Shown: in pieces, positions 1 to 7,993 of the stretch
How the letters are laid out: each line of letters opens with the position of its first letter
Numbering within the stretch: position 1 is the first letter of the stretch
Made by a program: the position numbers and the translations under genes
Assembly (NCBI GenBank): GCA_937871785.1
Contig: CALMON010000145.1
Coordinates: 1-35,971 of the forward strand
Direction: 5' to 3'
Source of the DNA: an uncultured Granulicella sp.
GTDB lineage: Bacteria > Acidobacteriota > Terriglobia > Terriglobales > Acidobacteriaceae
Length of the DNA stretch: 35,971 nt
Notes under the pieces: generated by a model
The model's database searches: none
Seen by the model: only the letters and a program-made list of their open reading frames with translations
What the model was told of the DNA's origin: nothing

Positions 1-2363
1 ACCTTGCCGATCGTGAACACCAGCAGACCAAGGCCCTGCCAGCGAATAAACGCCATGCGTCGCACGAAGCCGAGTGTAAGCAGAGCCGCGGCAAACACCA
101 TCAGCCAGGCGGAGATGCTGACGGCCTCCGCCAGGCCGGAGTTGGTGGAAGCATGGAGATCGAAGAACGTGAGGATCTCATGCACACCAGCAAAAAGTGC
201 GAGCAGATTAAAGGCGACGAAGCCGCTGCCGGCGATGATCTGCCATTGTTTGGGCGGGGGAGCCGCCGCGGTGCGGGATTGCCCCCACGCCATCGCCGTC
301 GTCCAGGCAAGCGCGGCCAGGCCGATCAGCTCGAAGAAAACGGTGCGGTTCCAGATCACCGTACCGGACATCGCATTGCTGGCGACAGGGGTGAACAGCA
401 TCAGGAAAAAGCCAAGCCCCTGGCCGACCAGGGCGACCGTACGCAGGAGTTTGCGGCGCGTGGTTTCGGCGGGAACACGGGTCAGGGTGTAGAACAGCAG
501 CACCGCCCCGTATACCAGCAGCAGCGTGCCGACGTTTAACTCCGAAAGCTGGTCGCGAAGCAGGGCCGTCGCGTCCAGGCCGACGTGCCAATAGGCCACA
601 AATTCCCGTGCTATTGCCAGCGGAGCCAGCAGATGCGTGAGCAGGATGGTGGTCAGAGCGATCGATACCCATGACGGAGCGGAGGCGGTGTCGCCAGCGG
701 TGGTGGCAAGGGAGTGCACCGCCGGGGCAGGGTTTGAGGCGCTTGAACCCAGCGCCTCCGGCTCGGAAAGAACGGTGGGGGCCGCGGCCGTAAGCGCGTT
801 GGCGGCACCGCGGGCGAGCCAGGCCGTCACGGCGACTGCGGCGACTGCGGCCATTTCCGTGGCGAACCGGCCATTCCAGAAAGCGGAGTAGGCGTCTTCC
901 CCGGCCCAGAAAAGGAGCGATTCGCCGACGCCGAGAGCAACAGCGGCGCAGGCCATCCAGCGCATCACGCTGCGGACGCGCGCCTGCACCTCGGGACCGA
1001 ACACCCGGGCGGCAACGTACATCAGCGCGAGCCCTTCGGCCAGCCAGCCAATGGTGATCCAGCGGCCTTCCGCCTTGAGCGGGATCGCGACGGTCAGGAA
1101 AGTGATACCCAGCGCCAGATGCACGGCTTCGGCAACGCCGTTGCGGCGGAGCCGCATCAGCAGCAGATACAAGGCGCCCAGCGCCACGGCCACCCACGGC
1201 AGCCAGCTATGGCGCTGGCTGTCCTGCAGCACGGAATACAGGCCAAGCGACAGGAAAGCGGCGGACGCAACCGGGGTAAGCAGGCCTTCGAGCACGCCTT
1301 CCCGCTGTTTGCCCAGAAGCGCCACCGCCATCATCGGTGCGCTCAACAGGAGGACGAAAAAGGCCACAAGGTTGGCGGGTTGCGGCGTCCAGTAATTGGC
1401 GTACCAAAGTACGAAGTAAAGCACCGTGGCCGGAAAGGACCCCAGAATGAGCCGCTGCCAGGGTTTTTTGCTGACCAGGAACAGGACCGCCAGGTCCATG
1501 GCGAACAGGTACGTGAACAGGAAAGCAAAGTGGCCGCCCCCGGAGCCGAGCAGGCTGGGCGTGGCGAAGCCGCCGACCAGCGCGTACACCGCGAGCAGTT
1601 CGGCGTCCTGCAACCAGGCCATGGTTGCGTTCCACACCGTGACCGCGATCATAAGAAGCAGCGCGGCCCACGCGGGCAGCAAATGATACATGTGGAACGA
1701 CGCCCACAGCGCCAGGTACAACACACCCGTGCCGACTGCTTTGAGCGAGTAGGAAAACGCCGGGTACCCTTTGCGGCGGAAGCGCTCCGACCAGAGCACG
1801 ACACCAGCGCCGACCACCAGGCCGGCGATGACGCGGCCAGTGGGCGTCGGCACAATCCAGCGGTTATCGACCGCGAGCTTCAGGAACACGGCCACCGCGA
1901 TCAGGATGGCGACGATGCCGATGCGGTTGAAAAGCTGCGCGCCGATGCGATTTTCGAGTGACCGCTTGGGACCGGCGGTGGCCGGCGCAGCCTCGCTAAG
2001 GGGCGAAGGCTCAACGAACGCGGAAGGGGCCGGGCCGCCGGGAATTTCCGCAGGAGCCGGGCTGACCGCTTCCGCGAAAGATCCGATAGGCGGCGCGAAA
2101 TGGATGGCGGGCGATGGGTCTGTAGCGGCAGAGGCGAGCTGCGGACCGGCCACGGGAGCGTTCGCGGACTTTTCGGCCCTCGCCTGTGAGAATGGGGACT
2201 GCGCTGACTCGCGGCGAGGAAGAAGGCGCTGCACATCATCGCGAAGCGCTTCGAGCATGGCACGCTGCGCAGCGAGTTGCTTTTCAAGCTGCGCGACTCG
2301 TGCGGACAGGCGAGCGTCAGAAGCGGAAGAATCTGCGAGCGGACCTTCGGGCGAACCGTCCAT
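1..2363 (-). CDS. DUF2339 family polytopic membrane protein (C-terminus beyond window)
   Basis: An uninterrupted reading frame runs from the ATG at 2363 to the window edge, giving 787 residues without a stop. The first ~50 residues are Leu/Glu/Arg-rich and look like a short coiled coil (around LSARVAQLEKQLAAQ). An Ala/Pro-rich linker follows to about residue 130. At about residue 135 comes the family signature ENRIGAQLFNRIGIVAILIA, and then many hydrophobic helices to the edge, where FTIGK is still in frame. DUF2339 proteins are large inner-membrane proteins of about 800-950 residues with no established function, so little is missing. There is no Shine-Dalgarno sequence before the ATG. A TACAGT hexamer seven bases upstream suggests a leaderless message. 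Family identity is fairly sure; function is unknown. Confidence 0.85.
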   Translation of the reverse strand, partial: MDGSPEGPLADSSASDARLSARVAQLEKQLAAQRAMLEALRDDVQRLLPRRESAQSPFSQARAEKSANAPVAGPQLASAATDPSPAIHFAPPIGSFAEAVSPAPAEIPGGPAPSAFVEPSPLSEAAPATAGPKRSLENRIGAQLFNRIGIVAILIAVAVFLKLAVDNRWIVPTPTGRVIAGLVVGAGVVLWSERFRRKGYPAFSYSLKAVGTGVLYLALWASFHMYHLLPAWAALLLMIAVTVWNATMAWLQDAELLAVYALVGGFATPSLLGSGGGHFAFLFTYLFAMDLAVLFLVSKKPWQRLILGSFPATVLYFVLWYANYWTPQPANLVAFFVLLLSAPMMAVALLGKQREGVLEGLLTPVASAAFLSLGLYSVLQDSQRHSWLPWVAVALGALYLLLMRLRRNGVAEAVHLALGITFLTVAIPLKAEGRWITIGWLAEGLALMYVAARVFGPEVQARVRSVMRWMACAAVALGVGESLLFWAGEDAYSAFWNGRFATEMAAVAAVAVTAWLARGAANALTAAAPTVLSEPEALGSSASNPAPAVHSLATTAGDTASAPSWVSIALTTILLTHLLAPLAIAREFVAYWHVGLDATALLRDQLSELNVGTLLLVYGAVLLFYTLTRVPAETTRRKLLRTVALVGQGLGFFLMLFTPVASNAMSGTVIWNRTVFFELIGLAALAWTTAMAWGQSRTAAAPPPKQWQIIAGSGFVAFNLLALFAGVHEILTFFDLHASTNSGLAEAVSISAWLMVFAAALLTLGFVRRMAFIRWQGLGLLVFTIGK

Positions 2364-2370
2364 GGGCTTT

Positions 2371-2376
2371 ACTGTA
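2371..2376 (-). promoter_or_regulatory. Putative -10 element (TACAGT) of the DUF2339 gene
   Basis: On the minus strand TACAGT stands seven bases before the ATG at 2363. It fits the TANNNT pattern seen before other genes here, but with a spacer one base longer. No ribosome binding site lies between it and the start, so transcription would begin at or next to the ATG. This is inference from spacing only. Confidence 0.35.
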
Positions 2377-2487
2377 TCGCTTTCACAGGAATTGTGATGC
2401 GATGTCCGTCACGGCATTTGCGTTGGCCGGTTACCCTCAGGAAGGGGGACAATCGTAGGTGCTCCGGTGGTCTGCCGGGAGGAATCG

Positions 2488-3234
2488 ATGCTGACAGGGA
2501 TGGGGCGGGTTCTGGTCGTCGACGACGATGAGGTGATGCGCGACGTGTTGTCGCTCGTGCTCGAATCCGAGACGTACGACGTGGTGACGGCGGCGTCTGG
2601 TGAGGAGGCTTTGGCGCTGCTGGCCGGGGCGGCTGCGGGCCAAAGGCTGCTGTGCGTGCTGACCGATCTCCAGATGCCGGGACTCTCCGGCAAAGCGCTT
2701 GCCGACGCCCTGCGCAAAACCTGCGCGGCCGAAACTAGGCTGATCGCGATGAGCGGCAGCGAGCCCGAGGCCGGGGAGCGCGCGGCGTACGACGGCTTCC
2801 TGCTGAAGCCGTTTTCTGTCGAAGACTTTACCGCTACGTTGGACGAGCTACAGTTACCGGTGACGACGGCCGATAAAAGGGACGAGGGACCCTCATCCCA
2901 TGGAAAGCCAGCGGAAGAAGCGCTCGACCCTGAGGTCTACCGCAAGCTGCGGGCGTCCATGCCGGCGGCGCAACTGGCTGCCCTGTATACGCTGTGTCTG
3001 GACGACGCGGCGATGCGCGCCGAGCGGATGCGGGCTGCCGCCCAAAGCGGCGACTCGGCCGCCTTTGTGCGCGAAGCCCATGCCGTCAAGGGAGGTTGCG
3101 GCATGGTAGGGGCTCGGGAGATGGGCGCGCTGGCCGCGCGCATGGAAGCAGGTGCTCTTGCGTGTACCTCGTTGCTCACTGAATTCACCGTTGCGGTGGC
3201 TCGGCTTCGGCGTATGCTAGAGGCGCATCGCTGA
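2488..3234 (+). CDS. Receiver-HPt fusion response regulator
   Basis: The protein has 248 residues. The ATG at 2488 is chosen because GGGAGGA (2477-2483) lies four bases upstream; an in-frame GTG at 2467 would precede that site. Residues 5-120 form a CheY-like receiver with the acidic pair D12/D13, phospho-acceptor D60 in LTDLQMPG, S89 in IAMSGS and K107 in LLKPF. After a hydrophilic linker, residues ~145-240 form an Hpt domain with phospho-accepting H198 in EAHAVKGGCGMVGA. There is no output or kinase domain, so it probably relays phosphate between a distant hybrid kinase and another regulator. The NarL-type regulator 126 bases downstream on the same strand is the obvious partner. No histidine kinase is encoded in the window. 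Confidence 0.88.
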   Translation: MLTGMGRVLVVDDDEVMRDVLSLVLESETYDVVTAASGEEALALLAGAAAGQRLLCVLTDLQMPGLSGKALADALRKTCAAETRLIAMSGSEPEAGERAAYDGFLLKPFSVEDFTATLDELQLPVTTADKRDEGPSSHGKPAEEALDPEVYRKLRASMPAAQLAALYTLCLDDAAMRAERMRAAAQSGDSAAFVREAHAVKGGCGMVGAREMGALAARMEAGALACTSLLTEFTVAVARLRRMLEAHR

Positions 3235-3360
3235 AAAACTTGTGCCGGTCAACTGCCGTTCGCTGTCCCGTTCTGAAGAAACGCTGCACGTCTTTGAAGA
3301 TGGGGTGCTCCGGGAAGGCTCTGGACGCTCCCCGAATGCTCCGATTGAGGAAAGTCACCG

Positions 3361-4086
3361 ATGGCCATCGCCGCGAAGAAGTCTGAAAGCCCCCTTAAGC
3401 CTGAACGCGCCGAGCGCGCTCTTCCTCCTATCCGCATCGTGGTCGCGGACGACCACCCCGTGGTGCGATTCGGCGTAAAAAACATGCTGCAATCGGAAGC
3501 CAGCTGCGAGGTGGTCGGTGAAGCGGAAGATGGTGACATCGCCATTCAGCAGACGCTGGAGCTGGAGCCGGATATTCTGCTGCTCGACTTGCAGATGCCC
3601 AGGCTACCGGGGCTGGAAGCGTTGCGGGCGATCATGGCGAAGTCGCCACGGGTAAAAATCATCCTCCTGACCAGCACGATTTCCACGCAGCAGGTGATCG
3701 AAGCGCTGCAGTTGGGCGCGCGCGGTATCGTGCTGAAAGATGCCGTGGCCGAGGACCTCGGCGAGTCCCTACGGGCGGTGCTTTCGGGCGATTACTGGAT
3801 TGGCGGCCAACGCGTCGCCAACCTGCTGACCGCGTTGAGCGAGCTGATGGCCAAAGCCGCAGCGGTGCCCGAAAAGAAGACCTACGGCCTTACGCCGCGC
3901 GAGCTCGAAGTGGTGACGTGTATCGTTGAAGGCTGCTCAAACAAGGACATCGCAAAGCAGTTTACGATTTCCGAGGAAACCGTAAAGCGGCACCTGTCGA
4001 ACATCTTCGATAAGACCGGCGTGGGTACGCGGCTGGAGTTGGCGCTGTTTGCGATCAGCCATAAGCTGGTCGATTTGGACGCGTGA
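3361..4086 (+). CDS. NarL/FixJ-type response regulator with LuxR DNA-binding domain
   Basis: The protein has 241 residues. The ATG at 3361 follows GAGGAAAG about six bases upstream. Residues 24-140 are a receiver: ADDHP with D30/D31, phospho-acceptor D76 in LLLDLQMP, a Thr in IILLTS and the Lys in VLKDA. Residues ~177-235 are a LuxR/GerE helix-turn-helix (LTPRELEVV, then NKDIAKQFTISEETVKRHLS). It should be a phosphorylation-dependent transcription factor. The first ~22 residues are a charged extension not needed by the fold. It follows the receiver-HPt gene on the same strand and may take phosphate from its H198. Its target genes cannot be told from this sequence. Confidence 0.92.
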   Translation: MAIAAKKSESPLKPERAERALPPIRIVVADDHPVVRFGVKNMLQSEASCEVVGEAEDGDIAIQQTLELEPDILLLDLQMPRLPGLEALRAIMAKSPRVKIILLTSTISTQQVIEALQLGARGIVLKDAVAEDLGESLRAVLSGDYWIGGQRVANLLTALSELMAKAAAVPEKKTYGLTPRELEVVTCIVEGCSNKDIAKQFTISEETVKRHLSNIFDKTGVGTRLELALFAISHKLVDLDA

Positions 4087-4276
4087 CGCGGTGCCTTGGC
4101 TTCGCAAGGTCGGTTGAACTGCGTTGCTGCTCTGCATCGTCGGCTGTCCCATCAACCTGAGGGTTGCGCTGCTTCGTCCGGGAGACGAGATGGCCTGCTC
4201 TACGGAAAATGTGACCAGAACAGTCGCCGTGTCCGGCCATTTTGCTTTGGCTCTCATCGCGGTCGCCTTCGTGGCA

Positions 4277-4305
4277 ATTCGCTCAACTGATTCAGTCGAG
4301 CGAAT
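4277..4305. repeat. 29-base near-perfect palindrome
   Basis: The arms are ATTCGCTCAACTGA and TCAGTCGAGCGAAT around a single central T. All but one of the 14 positions match, and the exception is a wobble pair if read as minus-strand RNA. It lies about 105 bases upstream of the ypdA start. No T-run follows on either side, so it does not look like a classical terminator. An operator for a dimeric regulator is possible. Confidence 0.6.
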
Positions 4306-4397
4306 CGCCTGTTCATAAATCCCGATCGTCGTTTTGCATGTTCAAGGGTCTTCTCAGGCAAGGAACACCACCGCACGCATCCTTCTTCGTAAGTCAC

Positions 4398-4403
4398 TAC
4401 AAT
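4398..4403 (+). promoter_or_regulatory. Putative -10 element (TACAAT) of ypdA, leaderless arrangement
   Basis: TACAAT matches five of six bases of the TATAAT consensus. It is followed by exactly six bases and then the ATG at 4410, so the transcript should begin at the start codon. No good TTGACA-like hexamer is seen at -35. Confidence 0.5.
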
Positions 4404-4409
4404 GGAAAG

Positions 4410-5450
4410 ATGAGCGGAACCTGCTATGACGTTCTTGTGATCGGCGCTGGCCCCACAGGCCTGGCTTGTGCGATTGCGGCGCAGCGCGCGGGCTGCAGCG
4501 TAGTGCTGGTCGATAAGGGCTGCCTGACGAATTCGCTGTTCCATTACCCCGCGCACATGACGTTCTTCACGACGCCGGAACTGCTTGAAATCGGCGATAT
4601 GCCGTTTTCTTCGCCGAACCAGAAGCCCACCCGCGGGGAGGCGCTCGAGTATTACCGAAAGGTGAGCGTCCACTACGGGCTCGACGTGCGGCAGTATGAG
4701 AGGGTCGAGCGCGTGAGCGGAAGCGACGGCAATTTCTGCGTTCATACAGCTGACCGCTTCGGCAGGGCTGTCACGCACCGGGCGCGCAAGCTGATCGTTT
4801 CGACGGGGTACTACGACCTACCGGTGATGCTGGGCGTCCCGGGGGAGGAGCTCCCCAAGGTGCAGCACTACTATAACGAGCCGCACCCGTATTTCGCGCA
4901 GGACGTGCTGGTGGTCGGCGGGAAGAACTCGGCGGCCATTGCGGCGCTGGAGCTTTGGCGGCACGGCGCGCGGGTAACCCTGGTGCATCGCGGCACGGAG
5001 CTGCACCGGCACATCAAATATTGGATCAAGCCGGACATCGAAAACCGCATCAAGAATCACGAAATTGCCGCTTATTTTGAGACCACGATCGCCGAAATCG
5101 GCGAGGACACCGTCACCCTCGAAACGCCGGACGGTCCCAAAACGATCGCGAATCAGTTCGTATTTGCGCTGACAGGATACCGGCCAGACTTCGCGTTTAT
5201 CGAGTCGATGGGCGTGCGCCTGGACCCAGATAACGCGCGCTGCCCGATCTACAAGCCGGATACGCTGGAGTCGAACGTGCCCGGACTCTACGTGGCGGGT
5301 GTGGTGGTTGCGGGCGAGCGCACCAATGAGGTCTTTATTGAGAACGGGCGCTTTCACGGCGCGGTGATCGCGAAGGACATCGCGGAAAAGCTGGGCATGG
5401 GCGAGCAGGAAGAGTTGGTCGCGCCGGAGCACACGTACGCGGCGGAATGA
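4410..5450 (+). CDS. ypdA: YpdA-like FAD/NADPH-dependent thiol-disulfide reductase
   Basis: The protein has 346 residues from ATG 4410. The frame stays open upstream, but those residues resemble nothing and the TACAAT box argues for 4410. It has an FAD-binding Rossmann motif (VIGAGPTGLAC, G12-G17), the family-typical stretch NYP/HYP-like FHYPAHMTFFTTPELLEIGD, a second dinucleotide motif VVGGKNSAA (G170-A176), and the C-terminal FIENGRFHG. The family includes bacillithiol-disulfide reductase (Bdr/YpdA), which keeps the low-molecular-weight thiol reduced with NADPH. In the S. aureus protein, as I remember it, the FAD motif reads GPCGL with a redox-active Cys14. Here the matching residue is Thr16, and the nearest Cys is C20. 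It is a single-gene unit, convergent with the small membrane gene at 5467. A reductase is very likely; the substrate is less certain. Confidence 0.82.
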   Translation: MSGTCYDVLVIGAGPTGLACAIAAQRAGCSVVLVDKGCLTNSLFHYPAHMTFFTTPELLEIGDMPFSSPNQKPTRGEALEYYRKVSVHYGLDVRQYERVERVSGSDGNFCVHTADRFGRAVTHRARKLIVSTGYYDLPVMLGVPGEELPKVQHYYNEPHPYFAQDVLVVGGKNSAAIAALELWRHGARVTLVHRGTELHRHIKYWIKPDIENRIKNHEIAAYFETTIAEIGEDTVTLETPDGPKTIANQFVFALTGYRPDFAFIESMGVRLDPDNARCPIYKPDTLESNVPGLYVAGVVVAGERTNEVFIENGRFHGAVIAKDIAEKLGMGEQEELVAPEHTYAAE

Positions 5451-5466
5451 GAAAGCAGAGAACCAC

Positions 5467-5850
5467 CTACAGCGCTGAGTAGCCAAGCGACTTCAGGTAC
5501 AGGTCCCAGGCCGTGATGGTGACGGCAATGACAACGAGAAAACCGCCGATAAAAATCCAGCCTTTACGGGTGGCGCGCTTTTTACCGTCCGGGCCAATGG
5601 TGAAGGCCTGGCCGTCGCGCAGGTCCGTGACCAGCGTGGCACAGCCCATATAAAAGAACGCCGGCGTAATGAGAACGCCCTTCATCGAATAGCTGAACGA
5701 CGCTCCCGTGCGGGCGTGCTGCAGCGGAATCCAGATGAAGAAGTAGCCCATCACGAGGCTGACAAGCATGATGAGCAGGCCGCCGACGCGGCTCCTTGCG
5801 AGGCTTGGAGCAGGCTTAGCCGGGTTCAGCGAGGTGTCGACATCCTGCAT
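5467..5850 (-). CDS. Small three-helix membrane protein, unknown function
   Basis: The protein has 127 residues. The ATG at 5850 is preferred over the upstream GTG at 5922 because GGAG sits nine bases before it. Residues 1-20 are polar. Hydrophobic segments lie at about 23-42, 58-75 and 97-119, separated by the charged loop RDGQAFTIGPDGKKRATRK. No family is recognised. It follows the ABC permease on the same strand after 109 bases, so it may be co-transcribed with the exporter as an accessory protein, but nothing in it proves this. Its 3' end faces ypdA 16 bases away, with no clear terminator between them. Confidence 0.65.
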   Translation of the reverse strand: MQDVDTSLNPAKPAPSLARSRVGGLLIMLVSLVMGYFFIWIPLQHARTGASFSYSMKGVLITPAFFYMGCATLVTDLRDGQAFTIGPDGKKRATRKGWIFIGGFLVVIAVTITAWDLYLKSLGYSAL

Positions 5851-5959
5851 CGGTGAAGTCTCCAGTCGATCGGCTTGCCGCAGAATCCGCAGGCTGAACG
5901 CCTGGCGGGTACCCTTGAACACGCACGATAGGATTTCGATGCGGCCCGTGTGGTCTGCG

Positions 5960-6829
5960 TTAGCCGACGACCCTGCGGTGGAATCCGCGCAGACCGGCCC
6001 AGGTGAGCAGGGCCAGGAAGAAGCAAAGCATCAACAGGATGACGGGTTCGTTCATGTGTCCGAGCGCCGGGGTGAGCGACGCGCGCAGGCCTTCGCTCAT
6101 GTACACGATGGGGTTCAGGCAAACGGCATATTGCAGCCAGCGGATGCCGCCGAGCGCGGCCCACGGGTAATACACGCAGCCGAGAAACGTGATGGGCATC
6201 ACGACTACACCGAAGATCAGGCCGATCTGTTTGGGCTGCACGGCCGTGCCGATGAACAGGCCGAGCGCACCGGCCAAAAGGCTGGCGAGCACCAGCACTG
6301 CCGAAAAAAAGGCGACATTGGTGACATGCACCGCAGGCCGCGCAGACGGGACATAGTACGCAATCGGGAACACGATGGCGGCGGCGATGATCGACTGAAT
6401 GGCGCTGAAAACGATCTTTTCGATCCCAACGGCTGCTACCGGCAGAGGGCACATGACACGGTCGTCGATTTCGCGGGTGACGCCGAACTCCTGCGCCAGC
6501 GGCAAGGCGACCGCCGCGATGCCCGAGAACATAATCGCCACGGCCATGAGCCCGGGGATAAGCACGGTGCCGAAGTTCGCGCCGCCGCCCCCGCCCGCCA
6601 TTTGCGCCGTGGGGTTCATCGCGGCGCCGCCCGACATGTGCGGCATGATGTAGGTGAACACAAACAGGAACAGGAGCGGGTTCATGACGACGCGGATCAG
6701 AAAGGTGCCGAGTTCGCGGCGCAGGACGTACAGGTCACGCAAGAACAGGCCGGTAAAAGCGCGCGTGTAGCTTTCGCGCTGGCTGGGAGCGGCGACGGCG
6801 AGGTTCGGAACGGTAATGGCAGTGCTCAT
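5960..6829 (-). CDS. ABC-2 type exporter permease
   Basis: The protein has 289 residues. The start at 6829 has AAGGA five bases upstream. About six hydrophobic segments are visible. The first follows the basic stretch DLYVLRRELGTFLIR, and the last ends just before the C-terminal HRRVVG. The short conserved region around PLPVAAVGIEKIVFSAIQS and the YYPWAALGGIRWLQY segment are typical of ABC-2 permeases of the drug/lipid exporter group (DrrB-like). A Gly/Met-rich insertion (MAGGGGGANFG) lies in the first external loop. With the ATPase encoded 102 bases upstream it should form a homodimeric-type exporter, with two copies of each subunit. The cargo cannot be predicted. Confidence 0.88.
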   Translation of the reverse strand: MSTAITVPNLAVAAPSQRESYTRAFTGLFLRDLYVLRRELGTFLIRVVMNPLLFLFVFTYIMPHMSGGAAMNPTAQMAGGGGGANFGTVLIPGLMAVAIMFSGIAAVALPLAQEFGVTREIDDRVMCPLPVAAVGIEKIVFSAIQSIIAAAIVFPIAYYVPSARPAVHVTNVAFFSAVLVLASLLAGALGLFIGTAVQPKQIGLIFGVVVMPITFLGCVYYPWAALGGIRWLQYAVCLNPIVYMSEGLRASLTPALGHMNEPVILLMLCFFLALLTWAGLRGFHRRVVG

Positions 6830-6891
6830 GGGAATCCTTGAGGAGCTTGCTTCGATCTGAGGTACGGGTTCCGCTTCGTGCTTGGTCTGGA

Positions 6892-6950
6892 AAAGGCCCG
6901 GTGGCGTGGCAGAGCTGCGCTGAGGGTGCGCCTATTCGCGAAGGGCCTTT
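6892..6950 (-). other. Long-range inverted repeat between ABC ATPase and permease genes
   Basis: AAAGGCCC (6892-6899) and GGGCCTTT (6943-6950) form a perfect 8-base inverted repeat enclosing 43 bases, which themselves contain GGCG/CGCC. On the minus-strand transcript it begins in the last codons of the ATPase gene and ends with GGGCCTTTT. It could slow polymerase or trim the message between the two subunit genes. The loop is too long for a standard terminator. Confidence 0.3.
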
Positions 6951-7921
6951 CCGGTGAGCTTGATGAAAACGGCTTCGAGCGAGGCCTGGCTGGTGCTGAC
7001 GTCGACGACGTCGTGACCGGCGGAAGCCGCAACGACGCGGGCAACGATGCCGCTTTCGGCGCGGGCGAAGACGCGCAGGCCGGTGTCTGTCGGCTCGATT
7101 TCCGTGACTCCGGCAACCTGCCGCAGCAGGCCGGTAAGTTCGGCCGAGGAAGTCGGATTGCCCAGCTTCAGCTCAATAATGCGCTCGCCGCCGAGTGACG
7201 CTTTGAGCGCGGCAGGGGTGTCTTCAACGAGGATGCGGCCGTGATCGATGACGGCCAGGCGATCGCAGAGCTCGTCGGCTTCTTCCATGTAGTGGGTGGT
7301 GAGAACGACGGTGATGCCCTGCTCGCGCAGGCCGCGAACGGCCTCCCACATGGCCAGCCGGCTTTGCGGGTCAAGCCCCGCGGAGGGCTCGTCCAAAAAC
7401 AGGACACGCGGTCCGTGGGCGATGGCGCGGGCAATCTGCACACGCTGGGCGAGCCCCCCGCTCAACGACGTGGGGTAGGCTTTGGCCTTGTCGGCGAGGC
7501 GAAACTGATCGAGCAACTGAACCGTGCGCGCGCGGCCTTCGCTCCTCGACATGCCGAAATACAGGCAGTGAAACTGAATGTTCTCTTCAACCGTGCAGGC
7601 GCGGTCGAGCGTGTTGTACTGCGGCACCACCCCGATGAAGCGGCGAGCGTGGGCGGGCTCTTTGACGACATCGACACCGGCAATGTGAACGCTGCCGGAG
7701 GTGGGAATGACGCGCGTCGTGGCAATGGAGATCGTGGTGGTTTTGCCGGCGCCATTGGGGCCAAGCAGACCGTAAATCTCGCCTTCGCGCACGTTCAGGT
7801 CGATCCCATCGACAGCTTTCACTTCGCCACCCTTGCCGTTGTACAGCTTGCGGAGACCGCGCAGGGCGACGATAGGCGTATTGGCTTCGGAGATCAACGT
7901 CAGGGCGCCCTCGCTCCCCAT
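6932..7921 (-). CDS. ABC exporter ATP-binding protein (DrrA-like)
   Basis: The protein has 329 residues if started at the ATG at 7921. The frame continues upstream, but those residues are not ABC-like. Walker A is GPNGAGKT (54-61). The signature LSGGLAQR has Leu in place of the usual Gln. Walker B is VLFLDEPSAGLDPQ, and the switch His lies in VLTTHYMEEADELCDR. A C-terminal ~90-residue domain ends with the TSQASLEAVFIKLTG motif of the DrrA/CcmA-like exporter group. It powers the permease encoded next. The start is doubtful: on the minus strand TATAATG fuses a perfect -10 hexamer with this ATG, and no ribosome binding site precedes it. A TTG at 7897, nine bases after GAGGGC, would give a protein eight residues shorter and would suit transcription from that box. 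Confidence 0.9.
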   Translation of the reverse strand: MGSEGALTLISEANTPIVALRGLRKLYNGKGGEVKAVDGIDLNVREGEIYGLLGPNGAGKTTTISIATTRVIPTSGSVHIAGVDVVKEPAHARRFIGVVPQYNTLDRACTVEENIQFHCLYFGMSRSEGRARTVQLLDQFRLADKAKAYPTSLSGGLAQRVQIARAIAHGPRVLFLDEPSAGLDPQSRLAMWEAVRGLREQGITVVLTTHYMEEADELCDRLAVIDHGRILVEDTPAALKASLGGERIIELKLGNPTSSAELTGLLRQVAGVTEIEPTDTGLRVFARAESGIVARVVAASAGHDVVDVSTSQASLEAVFIKLTGKALRE

Positions 7922-7981
7922 TATAGAAGTGGAAAGGGCGAGCCAGAAGCGGACCGGTCGCGCAAGCGGAGGCGAAAGCCG

Positions 7982-7987
7982 TAAAAT
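7982..7987 (+). promoter_or_regulatory. Putative -10 element (TAAAAT) of the small gene at 7994, leaderless arrangement
   Basis: TAAAAT is followed by exactly six bases (GACGGT) and then the ATG at 7994. There is no Shine-Dalgarno sequence. It faces away from the ABC exporter genes, so the 72-base gap holds two divergent starts. Confidence 0.45.
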
Positions 7988-7993
7988 GACGGT

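Larger units (their letters stand above)
4087..4409. other. Intergenic region of 323 bases with one strong palindrome
   Basis: No convincing gene is seen between the LuxR-type regulator and ypdA. A possible 64-codon frame starting with TTG at 4124 has no ribosome binding site and no recognisable sequence. The stretch contains the 29-base palindrome at 4277-4305 and ends in the putative -10 hexamer of ypdA. Confidence 0.6.

Noticed and set aside
832-849. Tandem copy of GCGACTGCG
   Set aside because: It only encodes an Ala-Val repeat in a membrane helix of the DUF2339 protein; ordinary codon repetition.
208-1707. Minus-strand frames inside the DUF2339 gene in other phases
   Set aside because: The true frame runs open from 2363 to base 3 with DUF2339 motifs and membrane helices; these are out of phase with it.
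4124-4318. 64-codon frame upstream of ypdA with a hydrophobic patch
   Set aside because: It has a TTG start, no Shine-Dalgarno sequence and no TANNNT module, and it runs through the 29-base palindrome. There is not enough support for a gene.
5451-5466. Possible bidirectional terminator between ypdA and the small membrane gene
   Set aside because: The 16-base gap shows no stem and no T-run on either strand.
5768-6841. Plus-strand frame of 357 codons over the ABC permease
   Set aside because: It is a shadow of the permease, with no hydrophobic or recognisable segments and no ribosome binding site.
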